A DNA stretch of 64,000 bases, from contig CM066037.1 in the NCBI GenBank assembly GCA_033557465.1, positions 208,133,156-208,197,155 on the forward strand, written 5' to 3'. This stretch comes from Ichthyophis bannanicus (lineage: Eukaryota > Chordata > Amphibia > Gymnophiona > Ichthyophiidae). Positions 31,939 through 43,740 of this stretch are shown piece after piece. How positions within the stretch are numbered: position 1 is the stretch's first letter; each line of letters starts with the position of its first letter. The notes beneath the pieces were generated by a model that was given only the letters and a program-made list of their open reading frames with translations, did no database searches and was not told the DNA's origin. Position numbers and translations under genes: made by a program.

Positions 31939-32296
31939 GATGTAAGGGCCTATCAAATTGTTTGCTGTAATATCAGTATAAGGGTTAATAGAGAAACTGT
32001 GAGAGTAATTCAGCACAGTGTTCTCTGCCTTAACATCAGATGCAGACACAGACGAACAAGGTGCAACAGAAGATAGGAACAGAAATGTGCAGGAGTATAG
32101 AAATAAATGTATGCTTGCTAGCATGTGTATGTGTGCCTGAGGGGGGAAGGGTGGGTATAGCTGGGGAAGGCTATCCCGGATAATTCCCTAGGCATTTCAG
32201 AGTCACTAAGTGAGTGTCCAAGGAGTGTCGCCTCTGAACTTGAGTGGAAGATAACAGCAAATTTTGGTTTTATGAATAGTGTTAGCAATCACCCCT
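31939..32296 (+). repeat. Probable ERV-1 3' LTR (truncated)
   Basis: Starts TGTAAGGGCC directly after the polypurine tract, as an LTR should. It runs about 360 bp before a LINE tail interrupts it at 32297. No matching 5' LTR is seen near 7-8 kb, so this call rests on position, the TG start and the purine tract. Confidence 0.5.
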
Positions 32297-32640
32297 AATT
32301 TATTTATTTTATTTTATTTATTTAACATCTTTTATATACCGCGCTATTTGTTATCAGTGCGGTTTACATTCAACAAAGGTTGCACAATTTAGTCAAGACT
32401 AGTTTGCGTTTACATTATAACAGGAAAGAAAACTTGGGACAACAGGGTAACTATATACATATTAACATATGATTAAATGATTAAATATATTAACATATGA
32501 TTAAATGATTAAATATTTAATAATTTCATTTATTCGATTAGTTTCTGGACCTCAAGAGAACGAAGCAAAGGTATATGGATTCCAGATAAGTGATATATAT
32601 ATATATATATATATAAACACACACAATATACACACTAGAA
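32297..32640 (-). mobile_element. L2-like LINE 3' tail, minus strand
   Basis: Reading on minus it ends in a ...GCACTGATAACAAATAGCGCGGTATATAAAAG-type stem-loop (ATACCGCGCT...CAGTGCGGT on plus at 32336-32363) and an A/T-rich pentamer tail. It also includes a 28-bp unit with ATTAACATATGATTAAATG duplicated at about 32460-32515 and a (TA)n run at 32588-32613. Confidence 0.6.
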
Positions 32641-32892
32641 AATTTAAGTAATGAAATACTAGTGGAACTATGGAGACACCAATGCTAGTAAGACAAAGGA
32701 AACAGCATTGACACACCGTGGCTGTCTGCTCCAGGAGACATGGGCAAACTGATGCTCTGAGCCATTGGGCCTTTCAGGATTCAATTCAGTGTGGGCGAGG
32801 ATAGTCAGGCCTGTCTTCAATGCTGTACCGGTCCACACACTTAGTCACCTGCTGGAGGAAGACAATATTGGCTTCTCTTAGTGCTATACCAT
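32641..32892. other. Unassigned sequence
   Basis: About 250 bp before the CR1-A3 truncation point. I see no gene or repeat in it. Confidence 0.4.
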
Positions 32893-34793
32893 GTCGAAAA
32901 AACTGCCAGCATGGTTTAAAGGTGAGGTCAGAGAGGCTGTTGTTGCCAAAAAAGCATCTTTCAGGAAATGGAAAAAAGAGCCAAATCAAATGCAAGGCAT
33001 TGATAAAGCAGGCAAAGAGAGAATTTGAGAAGAAGCTTGCTGTGGAAGCAAAAACGTGAAATAAAGATTTTTTCAAGTACATTCGCAGCAAAAAACCTGT
33101 GAGAGAGTCAGTTGGTCCATTAGATGATAGAGGAGTTAAAGGGGAACTAAGAGGCGACAAGGCGATAGCGGAGAGACTGAATGAATTCTTTGCTTCAGTC
33201 TTTACTGAGGAAGATGTAGGGATGTTACCTATGACTGAAGTGGTATTTAAAGGTGCGGAAGAATTGAAGGAAATATCGATACATCGGGAAGATGTATTAC
33301 AACTATTAGATAAACTGAAGCGTAGCAAGTCACCTGGGCCGGATGGTATACATCCAAGGGTGTTGAAAGAACTGAAATATGAGATTGCAGACCTGCTATT
33401 AGTAATCTGTGAACTATCATTAAAATCATCTCTAATACCTGAAGATTGGAGGATCGCCAATGTAACACCAATTTTTAAAAAGGGTTCCAGAGGTGATCCG
33501 GGAAACTACAGACCGGTGAGCCTGACGTCAGTACCGGGAAAAATGGTAGAAACCATTATAAAGAATAAAATTACTCAGCATGTAGATAGTCATGGCCTAA
33601 TGGGAGACAGCCAACATGGCTTTAGACAAGGAAGATCTTCTCTTACTAATCTATTATGTTTTTTTGAAAGTGTGAATAAACAGGTGGACAAAGGTGAGTC
33701 GGTTGATATAGTGTACCTGGACTTTCAGAAAGCCTTTGACAAGGTCCCTCATCAGAGACTTTTGGCAAAACTAAAGAGTCATGGGATAGGAGGCAGTGTA
33801 CTACTGTGGATCAAGAACTGGTTAAGAGATAGAAAGCAGAGGGTTGGGCTAAATGGCCAATTTTCCCAATGGAGAAAGGTGAATAGTGGTGTACCCCAGG
33901 GATCTGTGCTGGGTCCGCTGCTTTTTGACATATTCATAAATGACCTGGAAAGTGGAATAACGAGTGAGGTTATCAAATTTGCAGATGACACAAAACTATT
34001 TAAAGTTGTTAAAACCCAAGAGGATTGTGGAAAATTGCAAGAGGATCTTGATAAATTAGAAGACTGGGCATCAAAATGGCAGATGAAATTTAATGTGGAC
34101 AAGTGCAAAGTTATGCACCTAGGGAAGAACAACCCAAACTATGGTTATACAATGCAAGGTTCCACATTAAGAACCACCACCGAGGAAAAAGATTTAGGCG
34201 TCATTGTGGATAACATGTTAAAACCCTCGGCCCAGTGTGCAGCGGCAGCCAAGAGAGCAAATAGAATGCTAGGTATCATAAGGAAAGGAATGGAAAATAA
34301 AACAAAAGATATTATAATGCCTCTATATCGTTCCATGGTGAGACCGCACCTTGAATATTGTGTGCAATTCTGGTCGCCGTATCTTAAAAAGGATATAGAG
34401 TTATTAGAAAAGGTTCAGAGAAGAGCCACCAAAATGGTAAAGGGGATGGATGGATACTCCTATGAAGAAAGGCTAAAAAGGTTAGGGCTCTTTAACCTGG
34501 AAAAGAGACGGCTGAGGGGAGATATGATAGAAGTCTATAAATTAATGAACGGAGTGGAACAGGTAAACATAGATTGATTGTTTACGTTATCAGAATATAG
34601 AAAGACTAGGGGACATGCAATGAAGCTACAGGGTAAACTATTTAAGACTAATAAAAGAAAATATTTTTTCACTCAACGTGTAATCAAACTCTGGAATTTG
34701 TTACCGGAGGATGTAGTAAAGGCTGTTAGTATAGCTGGGTTTAAAAAAGGTTTGGACAAGTTCCTGGAGGAAAGGTCCATAAACCATTATTAA
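32893..34793 (+). pseudogene. CR1-A3 ORF2 (RT), two nonsense mutations
   Basis: Continuous RT frame with [35 protein letters not shown] and KLWNLLPEDVV, closed by only two in-frame stops: TGA at 33058-33060 and TGA at 34575-34577. Copy CR1-A2 has Arg at both places (AKTRNKD and VDRLF), so both are CGA to TGA changes. Otherwise RT is intact. The endonuclease is removed by 5' truncation. Confidence 0.9.
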
Positions 34794-34871
34794 GAAGGGA
34801 CCCAGGATATCAATGCTTGACCCAGTACAAGCATTGCGGAACCTGTGTCTTTTGGGGAAACTGCTAGGTAC

Positions 34872-36371
34872 TGTGATAAAGAAGCTTATCATAGCTCAGG
34901 AAGGAGCTATAGAAAAGGTGAAGTGACTCTGAACAAGCAACCTGTCAGTTCTGGTAGAAATATGAAAACAGAATTTTGCCATAAAAGCCTACCAGTCCCA
35001 GAATGCACCAGGTTTCCAACAGCCATTAGAGGAGCTGAAGTGAGGAAACGTGTGTTCAATCAGGAGGGCTATGAGGTAATCCCTAAGCACTCATCTCAAA
35101 GGGCAGGGCCTGATTCAGCACAGCTGCGCTGTGTTAGGGAGGATCACTCATCTAAGCAGAATAAGAGTAGAGTTTATTCTACAGATGACCATCTTCATGA
35201 TCACCTTGGATATCCAGAGAATTGTCCTCAGTATCCTGAGAATCAGCTTGAGTTTGATCATCAGTTTCATCTGAAGGATCATCAGAAGCAGAAGCCAAAC
35301 CGGACGGACAGAGAGGGAAAGAGACCCTTTGGAAGAAGGAAGAGAAAAGCCTTTGAGAGGTCTAGAAGAGTCCAAAGCAGTACGTATACTGGGAGGTATT
35401 CCAAGGGCCAGCATACACCATTGGACTGGGGAAAGCCAGAGGAATGGTGCTGCAGAGCTAGGAATCACCAGAGGCTACCTGTGAGGGAGACGGCTGCACG
35501 TGGAAGGGACCCTAAGACCTGTGCCAGAAGGTATGTGAAGAGAGATCCAGTGTCCAGGGATCTGGATTGGAAGGCTGGACATAAGAACTGGACTACATAC
35601 TGGCCAGGCTATATAGAGAGGAACTCTAGCAGCAATGGAAGCTCAGGTATGAACACTGATCTATGCCCTAGCTATAACCTTGAAAGACAGCAGGGAAACA
35701 AGTATTCTCCTGAAAATGCTCCATTGAGAGATTCATCTGTGCCAATCCATGATATTGAACCCATGCTTGTTGAACAAGGGGGAATAATAGCAGATGAGGA
35801 TCCTGTTTATATGGACTGCTCTCTATCTAAACTCCGTTGGTAACTTTCTGTTATAAAGTACAGCAACCATCACAAAGAAATACAAATTTGTTCTTTAATC
35901 TACTCAGAAAAGCTCCTGAAGCAGGATTTGACCCACACAGTAGAAAGCAAGCCAGCTAAAGGGGTTTCAGCTGGATAACTGCTAGCAATTAAGCCTTACC
36001 TAATTGCTTGTGAGCTAGGAGAGAATCACTTCTGTATCTATGTGGGAAGTAATCAGAAGTTAACCTGAAAAGAACAGTTTGTTTCTTGCTTTGTGGCTTT
36101 TCATTTGTTGTTTTCCTGATTTTGACTTTGTTTTTCCAAGTTAACACTGAAAGCAAGTAACCTAATTTATGTGCTACCAAGCATATCTGTGTTGGGAGAA
36201 ATAACCCCATAAATAAATATCTTATTGGCTTTACCCAAGAGCACAACTAAATTATTGTCAGCAGCTGTGTCTGGTGTGAATGAACTACATTGCCCACAAT
36301 ACCTTGCAAATCATATAGAAATATGCACTTGCCAAGAGTATGAAGATTCTCACCCAGGCAGCCGTCTGACA
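34872..36371. mobile_element. Solo LTR-like element, 1500 bp
   Basis: Starts TGTGATAAAG and ends CCGTCTGACA, giving the TG...CA termini of an LTR. It is bounded by a perfect 4-bp target duplication GTAC (34868-34871 and 36372-36375). It interrupts the CR1-A3 3' tail at a precisely recoverable point. An AATAAA lies near 36212. A 332-codon open frame (34845-35843) spans it but starts inside CR1 and shows no retroviral or other motif. The insertion was probably a full provirus reduced by LTR-LTR recombination; orientation is uncertain. Confidence 0.8.
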
Positions 36372-36476
36372 GTACGTATGACCTAGATTGGCCACTGTTG
36401 GAAACAGGATACTGGGCTTGATGGACCTTGGTCTGACCTAGTATGGCATATCTTATGTTCTTATGATATTACCAGG

Positions 36477-36877
36477 CAGCGCCATACCTAGCCTTGTGCG
36501 CACAGAGCGCAAAGGCTGCCTGCTGTTGTCCTGCCACTGCCACTTTTTGTTCTCCCAGTGGTGGTGGCATCGGCAGCAGCTGAGCAGACCTAAAATAAAA
36601 AAAACCAAACCATGCGGGTCTTTCTGCAGGTCTGGACCCTCCCTACTCTGACATGACATCAGAGCAGGGAGGGATCAGAACTGTTTAGAGCGTGGAGTCG
36701 AAAGACTAGCATGTTTTTTTTAAACACATTTTAAAGTTAGGTTTGCTCTGCTGCTGCTGCAGAGAAAACAGAGGGCAGCAGGAGCAGGCAGCGGTTGGAA
36801 AGAGCCATGGAGGTATAGGGGGGGCAGACCCGATGTGCAAGTTGCACAGGGCGCAATTTTGGCTCGGTACGGCCCTG
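36477..36877. mobile_element. hAT-like MITE
   Basis: 401 bp with terminal inverted repeats (left CAGCGCCATACCTAGCC, right reading inwards CAGGGCCGTACCGAGCC). Near-perfect 8-bp target duplications flank it: TTACCAGG at 36469-36476 and ATACCAGG at 36878-36885. It has no coding capacity. Confidence 0.75.
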
Positions 36878-36885
36878 ATACCAGG

Positions 36886-38200
36886 TGATTACATCATTGA
36901 AAGTTGCTCAAGTCTACCTCCACTTGTTGGCAGGATGATAAAGAAAATGGATTGTTGTATTTTATAAAAAAAAAGCAAAATATACAAATAGTTTCATTTG
37001 GGACTGACAATAAAAGTGCTAACACCTTGGGAAAACATTCCATAGGCTTGCTTTCTTGAGATCCTGAAACTAATCCAATAAATTAACTATTTATAATCAT
37101 TGGGAGGGGGGGGGGAGGGTGGTAATAGAGATACCTGGTGTTTTGACAAGATCACCTGAATACAGGAGTGAGCTGAATGTCGTTACATAAAGGCAACATA
37201 TACACTCATGTGCTTCTACAAAACAGCCTCGCTGAAAGCTGCTGCATACAGCTACACCTCCTCCAAGGCAGGAGTAACTCTGCATGTGTTATGTACTGAC
37301 AGAAATCGGTGCATATGCTTGTATTTTATAAAATACACGCAAAAGTGCTGATTCCATCCCTGCTCCACCCATTTAGAGGGTCATTTTATAAACTCCAATG
37401 CAAATTTGGGGCCTATGACGTATGCACCTATTTTACTTTATGAAATAGGGGCACAAAGACATGTCTCAATCTAGTCATGTCAGTTTACCCTTTCTAGAGA
37501 AGGTACAACTCCTTATTTAGAAATGCATGCAAATTATAATGATTTATAACTTATACATGTAAATTTAGGCTCCGGCCAAGCTTGATTCCTGTACATGCTC
37601 AAACTGAAAGTACATGTGATAGGACTTACATATAAGCTTACAGAATAGCAACCACCTAAAGGGTGCGCCTTAAGTGCCCATTCATGTGCATAAGTCCTTT
37701 AAAATACAACGTTCTGCACATCCCATATAAAATCTGCCTCTTACTGTTCCCAGCCACATCTATGTGCATATTGCATAAAAGTAGGCACCATAGGCCCGAT
37801 ATTCAAAGGGATTAACATGGTTAGCAGAATATCCCCGGTGCTGCCACTGCATGCCCCAATGCTAACAGGTTAGCATTAGGGCGTTCCGAGGGCAGCACTC
37901 AACTATAACTGGGCAGCGGTGCTATTGAGCTGCTGCCCAGTTATGGCAAAGTGGCGAAAGTAAGGCGCAGTAAAGGCTGGCCTAAATTTTGTCATGGAAG
38001 CTAACTGGGCAGCAGCTGAATATCACTGCTGCTCGGTTAGCTTCCTGGTCATGTGGATATTCAATGCCAGGACCCGGATATGACCCTGGCATTGAATATC
38101 TGGGTTTAAGTTTCAGCAGCAGTGGCTAGCTGCTGAAACCATTTTAGCCATTGCTGCTACTGAATATCTCTCCCCCCCCCCTATGTTTTCTGAGCGCCTA
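36886..38200. other. Intergenic sequence; possible MITE at 37793-38165
   Basis: AT-rich, no supported gene. A G-run lies at 37105-37118. The segment 37793-38165 begins GGCCCGATATTCAAA, ends with TGAATATC and contains a perfect 16-bp hairpin, so it may be a MITE, but its ends match only weakly. Confidence 0.4.
38056..38100. repeat. Perfect 16-bp hairpin, 13-nt loop
   Basis: GATATTCAATGCCAGG at 38056-38071 pairs perfectly with 38085-38100. Confidence 0.9.
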
Positions 38201-38599
38201 CTTTTCCGCCAGCCCCAATATACTCATATAACCCTTCTTCTCAAGTCACTTCAATGGTTCCCCTTCCATTTCCGTATCCAATTCAAACGTCTCCTTCTGA
38301 CCTATAAATGCATTCATTCTACTGCTACTCACTATTTCTCCTCTCTTCCTACACCCCTCCTTGTGAACTCTGCTCTTCCACTAGCTTTCTTCTCTCTATG
38401 CCCTTTTCTTCCACTGCCAATTCCAGACTTTGATCCTTTCACCTTGCTTCTCCTTATGCCTGGAACAAACTATCTGAGTTTGTACATCAGGCTTCATCTC
38501 TCCCCCTTTTCAAATCCATGCTGAAGGCGTACCTCTTTGAGGCTGCTTTTGAATCCGTATCCCTTATTTTCCTTTGATGTCTTACCTTACCTTTTCCTA
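38201..38599 (+). mobile_element. L2 LINE 3' fragment (L2-2)
   Basis: Matches 2550-2910 of L2-1 (frame containing [17 protein letters not shown]). It covers only the end of RT and stops before the AGT tail. It lies directly upstream of a second, longer L2 copy. Confidence 0.75.
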
Positions 38600-38622
38600 T
38601 TTGTACCCCTTGTTCTCAGTTA

Positions 38623-39958
38623 TTGTACTGTCTGTCTCCCTTTCTGCCCAAACCCTGGCCGACTACTTCCATGACAAAATCCTCAAGATTACCCTTCAAT
38701 TCCCCACTTCCTCTTCTACCTACCCGCCTCCCCGCCTCTCCAATTCTCCCACCCCCCATCCCTACTACCTCTGCTACCCTCTCCTCCTTCCCTGCGATCT
38801 CTGAAGAGGAAACCGCACTCCTTCTTTCCTCCTCCAAACCCACCACCTGTTCCTCTGATCCTATCCCCACCCATCTCCTAAGCCCCATCTCCCCCACCAT
38901 TGTCCCTTCCATCTCTTTTATTTTCAACCTTTCACTCTCCACCGCAACTGTCCCCGCAGACTTCAAGCATGCTGTGGTCACACCTCTCCCGATCCCACCT
39001 GTCCTTCTAAATATCGACCCATCTCACTCCTTCCCTTCATATTCAAACTACTTGAATGGGCAGTCCACTGCTGCTGCTTTGACTTCCTCTCCTCTCAGGC
39101 CCTCCTAGACTACAGTCCAGCTTCCGTCCCTTACACTCCACTGAAACGGCTCTTACCAAAGTCTCTAGTGATTTGTTCCTGGCTAAATCTAAGGGCCTCT
39201 ACTCTGTCCTCATCCTTCTCGACCTCTCTGCTGCTTTTGACACTGTCGATCACAAACTTCGCCTCGATACCATCTCCTCACTTGGTTTTAAGGGCTCAGT
39301 GCTATCCTGGTTCTCCTCCTACCTCTCCCATCGCTTCTTCAGTGTGTGCTCTGGTGGCTCCTCCTCCTCTCCTACCCCGCTCCCAGTTGATGTACCCCAA
39401 GAATCCATCCTGGGTCCGCTCCTTTTCTCTCTCTATACCCAATCCCTTGGTGCGCTTATCTCCTCCCATGGCTTTCAGTACCATCTCTATGCCAACGATT
39501 CTCAGCTCTTCCTCTCTACGCCTGAAATCTCTCCAACAATCCAGACCAAGATCTCTGCCTGCCTATCAGACATCGCTGCCTGGATGTCTCACCGCTGCTT
39601 GAAACTGAACATGTCTACGACTGAACTCCTTATATTTCCCCACAAAACTTCCCCTCCTCTCTCTCCTTTCTCAGTCTCCGTGGATGGCTCCACGATCCTT
39701 CCTGTTCCCTCGGCCCACAACCTGGGGGTTATCTTCGACTCCTCCCTCTCCTTCTCCACACATATCCAGCTCGTAGCTAAAACCTGCCGTTTCTTCCTCT
39801 ACAACATTGGCAAAATCTGCCCCTTCCTTTCTGAACACACTACTAAAATGCTCGTCCACTCCCTAATCTCCTCTCGCCTCAACTACTGCAACTACTCCTT
39901 ACTGGTCTCCCTATGAGCCATCTCTTTCCCTTTCAATCTATCCAAAATTCTGCTGCTC
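38623..39958 (+). pseudogene. L2-3 reverse transcriptase remnant
   Basis: Two frames (38623-39108, then 39173-39916) give an RT with [10 protein letters not shown]. The GVPQGS box is changed to DVPQES and the catalytic box reads YAND instead of Y-x-D-D, so one metal-binding Asp is Asn. The end of the protein lies beyond ERV-2, at 48573-48905 (FHLAAPYAWNNLH). Confidence 0.82.
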
Positions 39959-40600
39959 TGTGGTAGGCGACGGCCTATGATCCATGCTAATTGAACTAAG
40001 CAGACAGGCCTGAGCAGCTTGACCTGTAACTGAAGCCTGTAGTTAGGCCCAGAGGAATGAATACCCCCCTGAATGACGACACCATAGAATTGAAACTTAA
40101 CTCAGTTTAACTGAACATAGCTAAGCAGAAACGAAACTTGGAAAATAGAAGAAAAACAAGTTTAATTGGTACTGATAAGGTGTGCTATGCTTCTATGGAA
40201 TTAATTAACTCTGCAGAGAGCAAGGTCACAGTGCCTCTGCTTCCCATATGTTTTAACAAGCTCAGCGACCTTGGAGGAGAGAAGTAACAAGTTGGAGACA
40301 CTGACCATTGTAATTGGGACTAGAAGGGGGGCAACCAGGTGCTGGGCCCAGACCAGAGTCCCGATTGGGTAGCCATATCAGTACCGGGACCAATAGATGG
40401 GTGAGAGGGGTACTGGGACCAATGAAAAGTTTGCCTATGCTTAGAATGGACAAGAAAGCTATAAAAGTTGTTGTTTTACTAGAAGCCATGGCTCAGCCAT
40501 TTTGAAATTGCTTATTGCTTGAGCCATGTGCACATTAAACTGGCTTGGATCCTTGAAAAGACTCCTGGATTTATTTATTGCATGCTTATCTGCTGCTACA
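39959..40600 (+). repeat. ERV-2 5' LTR
   Basis: TGTGG...CTACA. It contains CCAAT boxes near 40390 and 40421, a TATAAAA box at 40460-40466 and ATTAAA (possible poly-A signal) near 40535. It differs from the 3' LTR at a single position (T40062 versus A47294) by eye. Confidence 0.95.
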
Positions 40601-40604
40601 TTCT

Positions 40605-40622
40605 TGGTGCGTTGGCCGAGAA
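40605..40622 (+). promoter_or_regulatory. ERV-2 primer-binding site
   Basis: TGGTGCGTTGGCCGAGAA begins four bases after the LTR end. TGG at its start is what the CCA end of a tRNA primer needs. I could not name the tRNA. A splice-donor-like GGTAAGTATAG follows near 40851. Confidence 0.7.
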
Positions 40623-43499
40623 GTGCGAGTGGTGGATAGTGTTCAAGTGAATAAATCCACGTAATTCGCCTTGAGGTTTGGTCCAGTTGGAACCATGCCA
40701 ATCCGACGCAGGGGAATCTCCCTGGGCCCACCGATCCTCTTGTATCGGAGGGAGTTCTGCCTGGCCTCGGCAGGCACTGAGTCCAGCTGGCCAACACTTC
40801 CGACCCGGGGGAGTCCAGGATCCAACTCAGAAGCTTGGGAACCAGATCTGGTAAGTATAGTTTTGAAAACCTGTCTAGACAGATGAGTTAGAACTGCAGT
40901 TTGCAAACTTTGGTAAGACTTAAGTCTTTGTTTGAAAATCCTTGCATGAGTATTCGCTAGGTACAGTTGTTATAGAGAATCATGATTCAGCCTGGTCAGA
41001 GCAGACAGGACTGGGTTTTTGGTATGTCTAGACAGAAATAGAAAGAGCAGTACTGCCAGTGGAACTTGGAATTTGTAATCTCGAGATATTGGGAATTGGT
41101 AAGAGAGCTCTCAAGGAAGGGCCGAGTAACCCCGCATGGGAATTCGCCGGGTGAAACCCTCATCCTTTTTGTAATTGGGAAAAAGACTAGTCAGAATAGA
41201 TAGAAAGGAATGCATTCTAAGATACGTTGCTAGCATGATTGTGTGAATGAAGTGTGAATGAGAGGTCTGGCAGCACGGACCAAGCAGAGTGGACTCTGGA
41301 CTAGCGCAGTTCCTAGTCGGGTGACTGCGTCTAGGTCACGAAACGGATGAAGCGTTTGGTGTATTGTCCGTCCTGTGTATTTGATTTTTGCTATCTGTTG
41401 AAACTGCGAGTTTCCCTTTTGTTATATATGTGAGATTATTCTGTTGAGTAATTTGTGACAGTTCACTGATTAAGAAATTGTATTAATAGAGCAGAATGAA
41501 GACCCAAAACACCTACAGTCATTTTTAGAAATCAAAAAGCTGGTCTGACCCAGTTTTTCTACTGCAGTGTGAAAAACTGACAGGGGGCGTGTCTGAAGGA
41601 AAGAATGTCTAGTGTCGTCTTTCTAATCTTGTGCAGGCTTAAACCTCAATGCTGGTAGTTTGTGCTTATTTCAGGCAAATTGTACCTGTTTTATTTAATA
41701 TGTTTTTGTTCCTTCTGCTGTGGTTATGTAATATATATCATTTAATAAGAATGTTTAGTCAGGATTGTGGGTCCCGATAGTTTTTGGGTTTAGCCTGAAA
41801 AGGATTAAGTTTGTATTAATCCCTTATGGGTTGCGGACCAAGTGAGAGGAATTTCTGTCGGCTGTATGTTCAAATTTTCAGTAAGCACTGAAACAGTTTA
41901 AATAGGAAATGATAAAGAACTGTTTTTGTTTTTCCTTTGATCTACAAAGTAATTAGATCACGACTTAACATTGATTTAAATTGTTTTTTTTCTGGCATCT
42001 CTGTCCATGTGAATGAGAAGTCTCTTTTTATGAGCACAGTTCAATTGTTTCCCGCGAGCAGAGGGGTGTGGCTTCCACATAGCCTGCAGAGAAAAAAAAA
42101 AAAAAGGTTCTGGAGAGACAGCTGGAGACTGCAGGAGATTTCTCCTAGGAATGAAAAGGGACTCCCGATTTGAAAAGTCTCTTCATTAATCGAAGCGTGA
42201 TGAATTTATAATTAGTTTTTTCTCTGGTTTCACTAGCTCTGTTTAACCAAAAGTTTTAAAAACAAAGTTTATCTTTTTATGAATGAGTATAAGTCATTTG
42301 AATGCATGCTTCCCCTCTGTGCTGGTTACTAATGAACAAATCAGTTAGCTACACTGACCTTTACAATATTGGCTTTTAAGATAAATTAATCTGTGTTTCT
42401 GTATTTAAAAAAAAAAAGGAAAGGTGTACTGTATTTTATGAAAAATATCCGGAATGTCTTTTAAATATTTGCTTCCTGAACTAAAAAAATAATTTCTTTT
42501 GCAGAGACATGCTGACAGATAGCTATAGTTCTCTCTATAAGAAGCATAATGGATGTATGTGCTCAATCTAAGTGTTTCCTGCCTGCCCTATGTTTACAGA
42601 AATAATAAGTGTCTTTTCAAGTATGATCAAGAATTTCAGTAAGGGATTTACTGAAGATTATGAAATGTCTCTGTCCCAATCAGGATTTTGCCCCAGAATT
42701 TCTAGATATCCTGTCTCGTCTCTCTCTCTCTCTCTCTCTGTAAGTAGTTCTGTTCAGAGTGCTTAAGGGGGGGATGGAGCACAGTCCACCGATGATGTCA
42801 ACCCCCCCCCCGGTGGGCGTGAACTAATGTGCCCACAGCAGAGAAGTGGATCCTTAAAAAAAAAAAAATAAATCAACCTCCTGGATAGAGCATTGCTAGG
42901 AGAAACAGAATCCAGGAGAGGGGGGGGGGGGGGACTACAGATTCCCAAGTAGTTTGCTAGCCACCTCTGCAACAGGGGAATGTCCACCCCCTCCGGACTA
43001 GAAGTGAAAGTCAGCTGACCAGACTTGTTTAGAACTGAAAAAAAAAAAACTGCATTATACACTGAGAAGTTTTAGGACTTGATTGAACTAATGAACGGAA
43101 ATTGCAAAGAACTGGATGAATTTGCGGGCATAATGGTTAAATGAAAGTTAATCAGAGGGTGTGTGAATTGTGAAAATAAATGTAACAGAGAAAGTGAATG
43201 ATATTTTAGTTGAATGATGTGAGGAGGTTATCTTAATTGAAGGAACAGAGGAAGTGAAAAACTGGGTGTGAGTACGCCCATTATAGAAAAAGAAGGACAT
43301 TAGAGAAGTGAATGCCCGTATCTTGACTCCACCCCAGGAGGGAGTACTTGATTGTAGAATCATAGACAGAATAAAACCAAGCACAGTGTTTCAGCACGAG
43401 AGTGGAGCAGCTATAGCGTGAGTGGCAGCCTGAGAGGGCTACAGCATGGATGAAGACTAGGCCAGACCGGACTCTCCAGTTTCCCTGGGTCCCCAGGAG
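40623..43499 (+). other. ERV-2 leader/gag region without a gag frame
   Basis: About 2.9 kb between the primer site and the protease remnant. No frame above about 100 codons, no capsid or zinc-knuckle motif. It holds A-runs at about 42091, 42409, 42857 and 43039, a CT microsatellite at 42718-42740, C-runs near 42803 and a G-run at 42919-42934. Gag is either deleted or unrecognisable. Confidence 0.6.
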
Positions 43500-43740
43500 T
43501 CAGTCTGAAAAATAGGGGACCAATATATGGACTTTTATGGGGGATACAGGAGCAGAATACTAAAGCCAGTAGCCCCTGTGTTTTTCTCGCAAAGCCTTTT
43601 CTGCAGAACCACATGTGTGAACTAGAAAAAAAAAAATAATAATAATGTACCAGTTCCTGTATATGCCTGAATGCCCTATTCCATTTTTGGGCCGAGACCT
43701 GCTTGCAAAGCTTCAAGCACAGATATCCTTTGTTGAAGGG
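43500..43740 (+). pseudogene. ERV-2 protease remnant
   Basis: Aspartic protease that would cleave the viral polyproteins. The active-site DTGA is at 43543-43554 (frame reading MGDTGAEY), followed by a stop and a long A-run. The end of the domain ([14 protein letters not shown]) is near 43687-43730 in another frame. It is too short and broken to work. Confidence 0.75.

Larger units (their letters stand above)
32893..36468 (+). mobile_element. CR1-A LINE copy 3, 5' truncated, split by a solo LTR
   Basis: CR1-A occupies 32893-34871 and resumes at 36372-36468 to finish with the CR1 3' end (CTTATGTTCTTATG). The interruption is the 1500-bp element at 34872-36371, whose 4-bp target copy GTAC appears at both junctions. 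Confidence 0.93.

Noticed and set aside
34845..35843. 332-codon open frame, the longest without a known domain
   Set aside because: It starts inside the CR1-A3 tail and crosses the LTR boundary at 34872. It has low-complexity, charged composition and no recognisable motif, so it is most likely a chance frame in the solo LTR.
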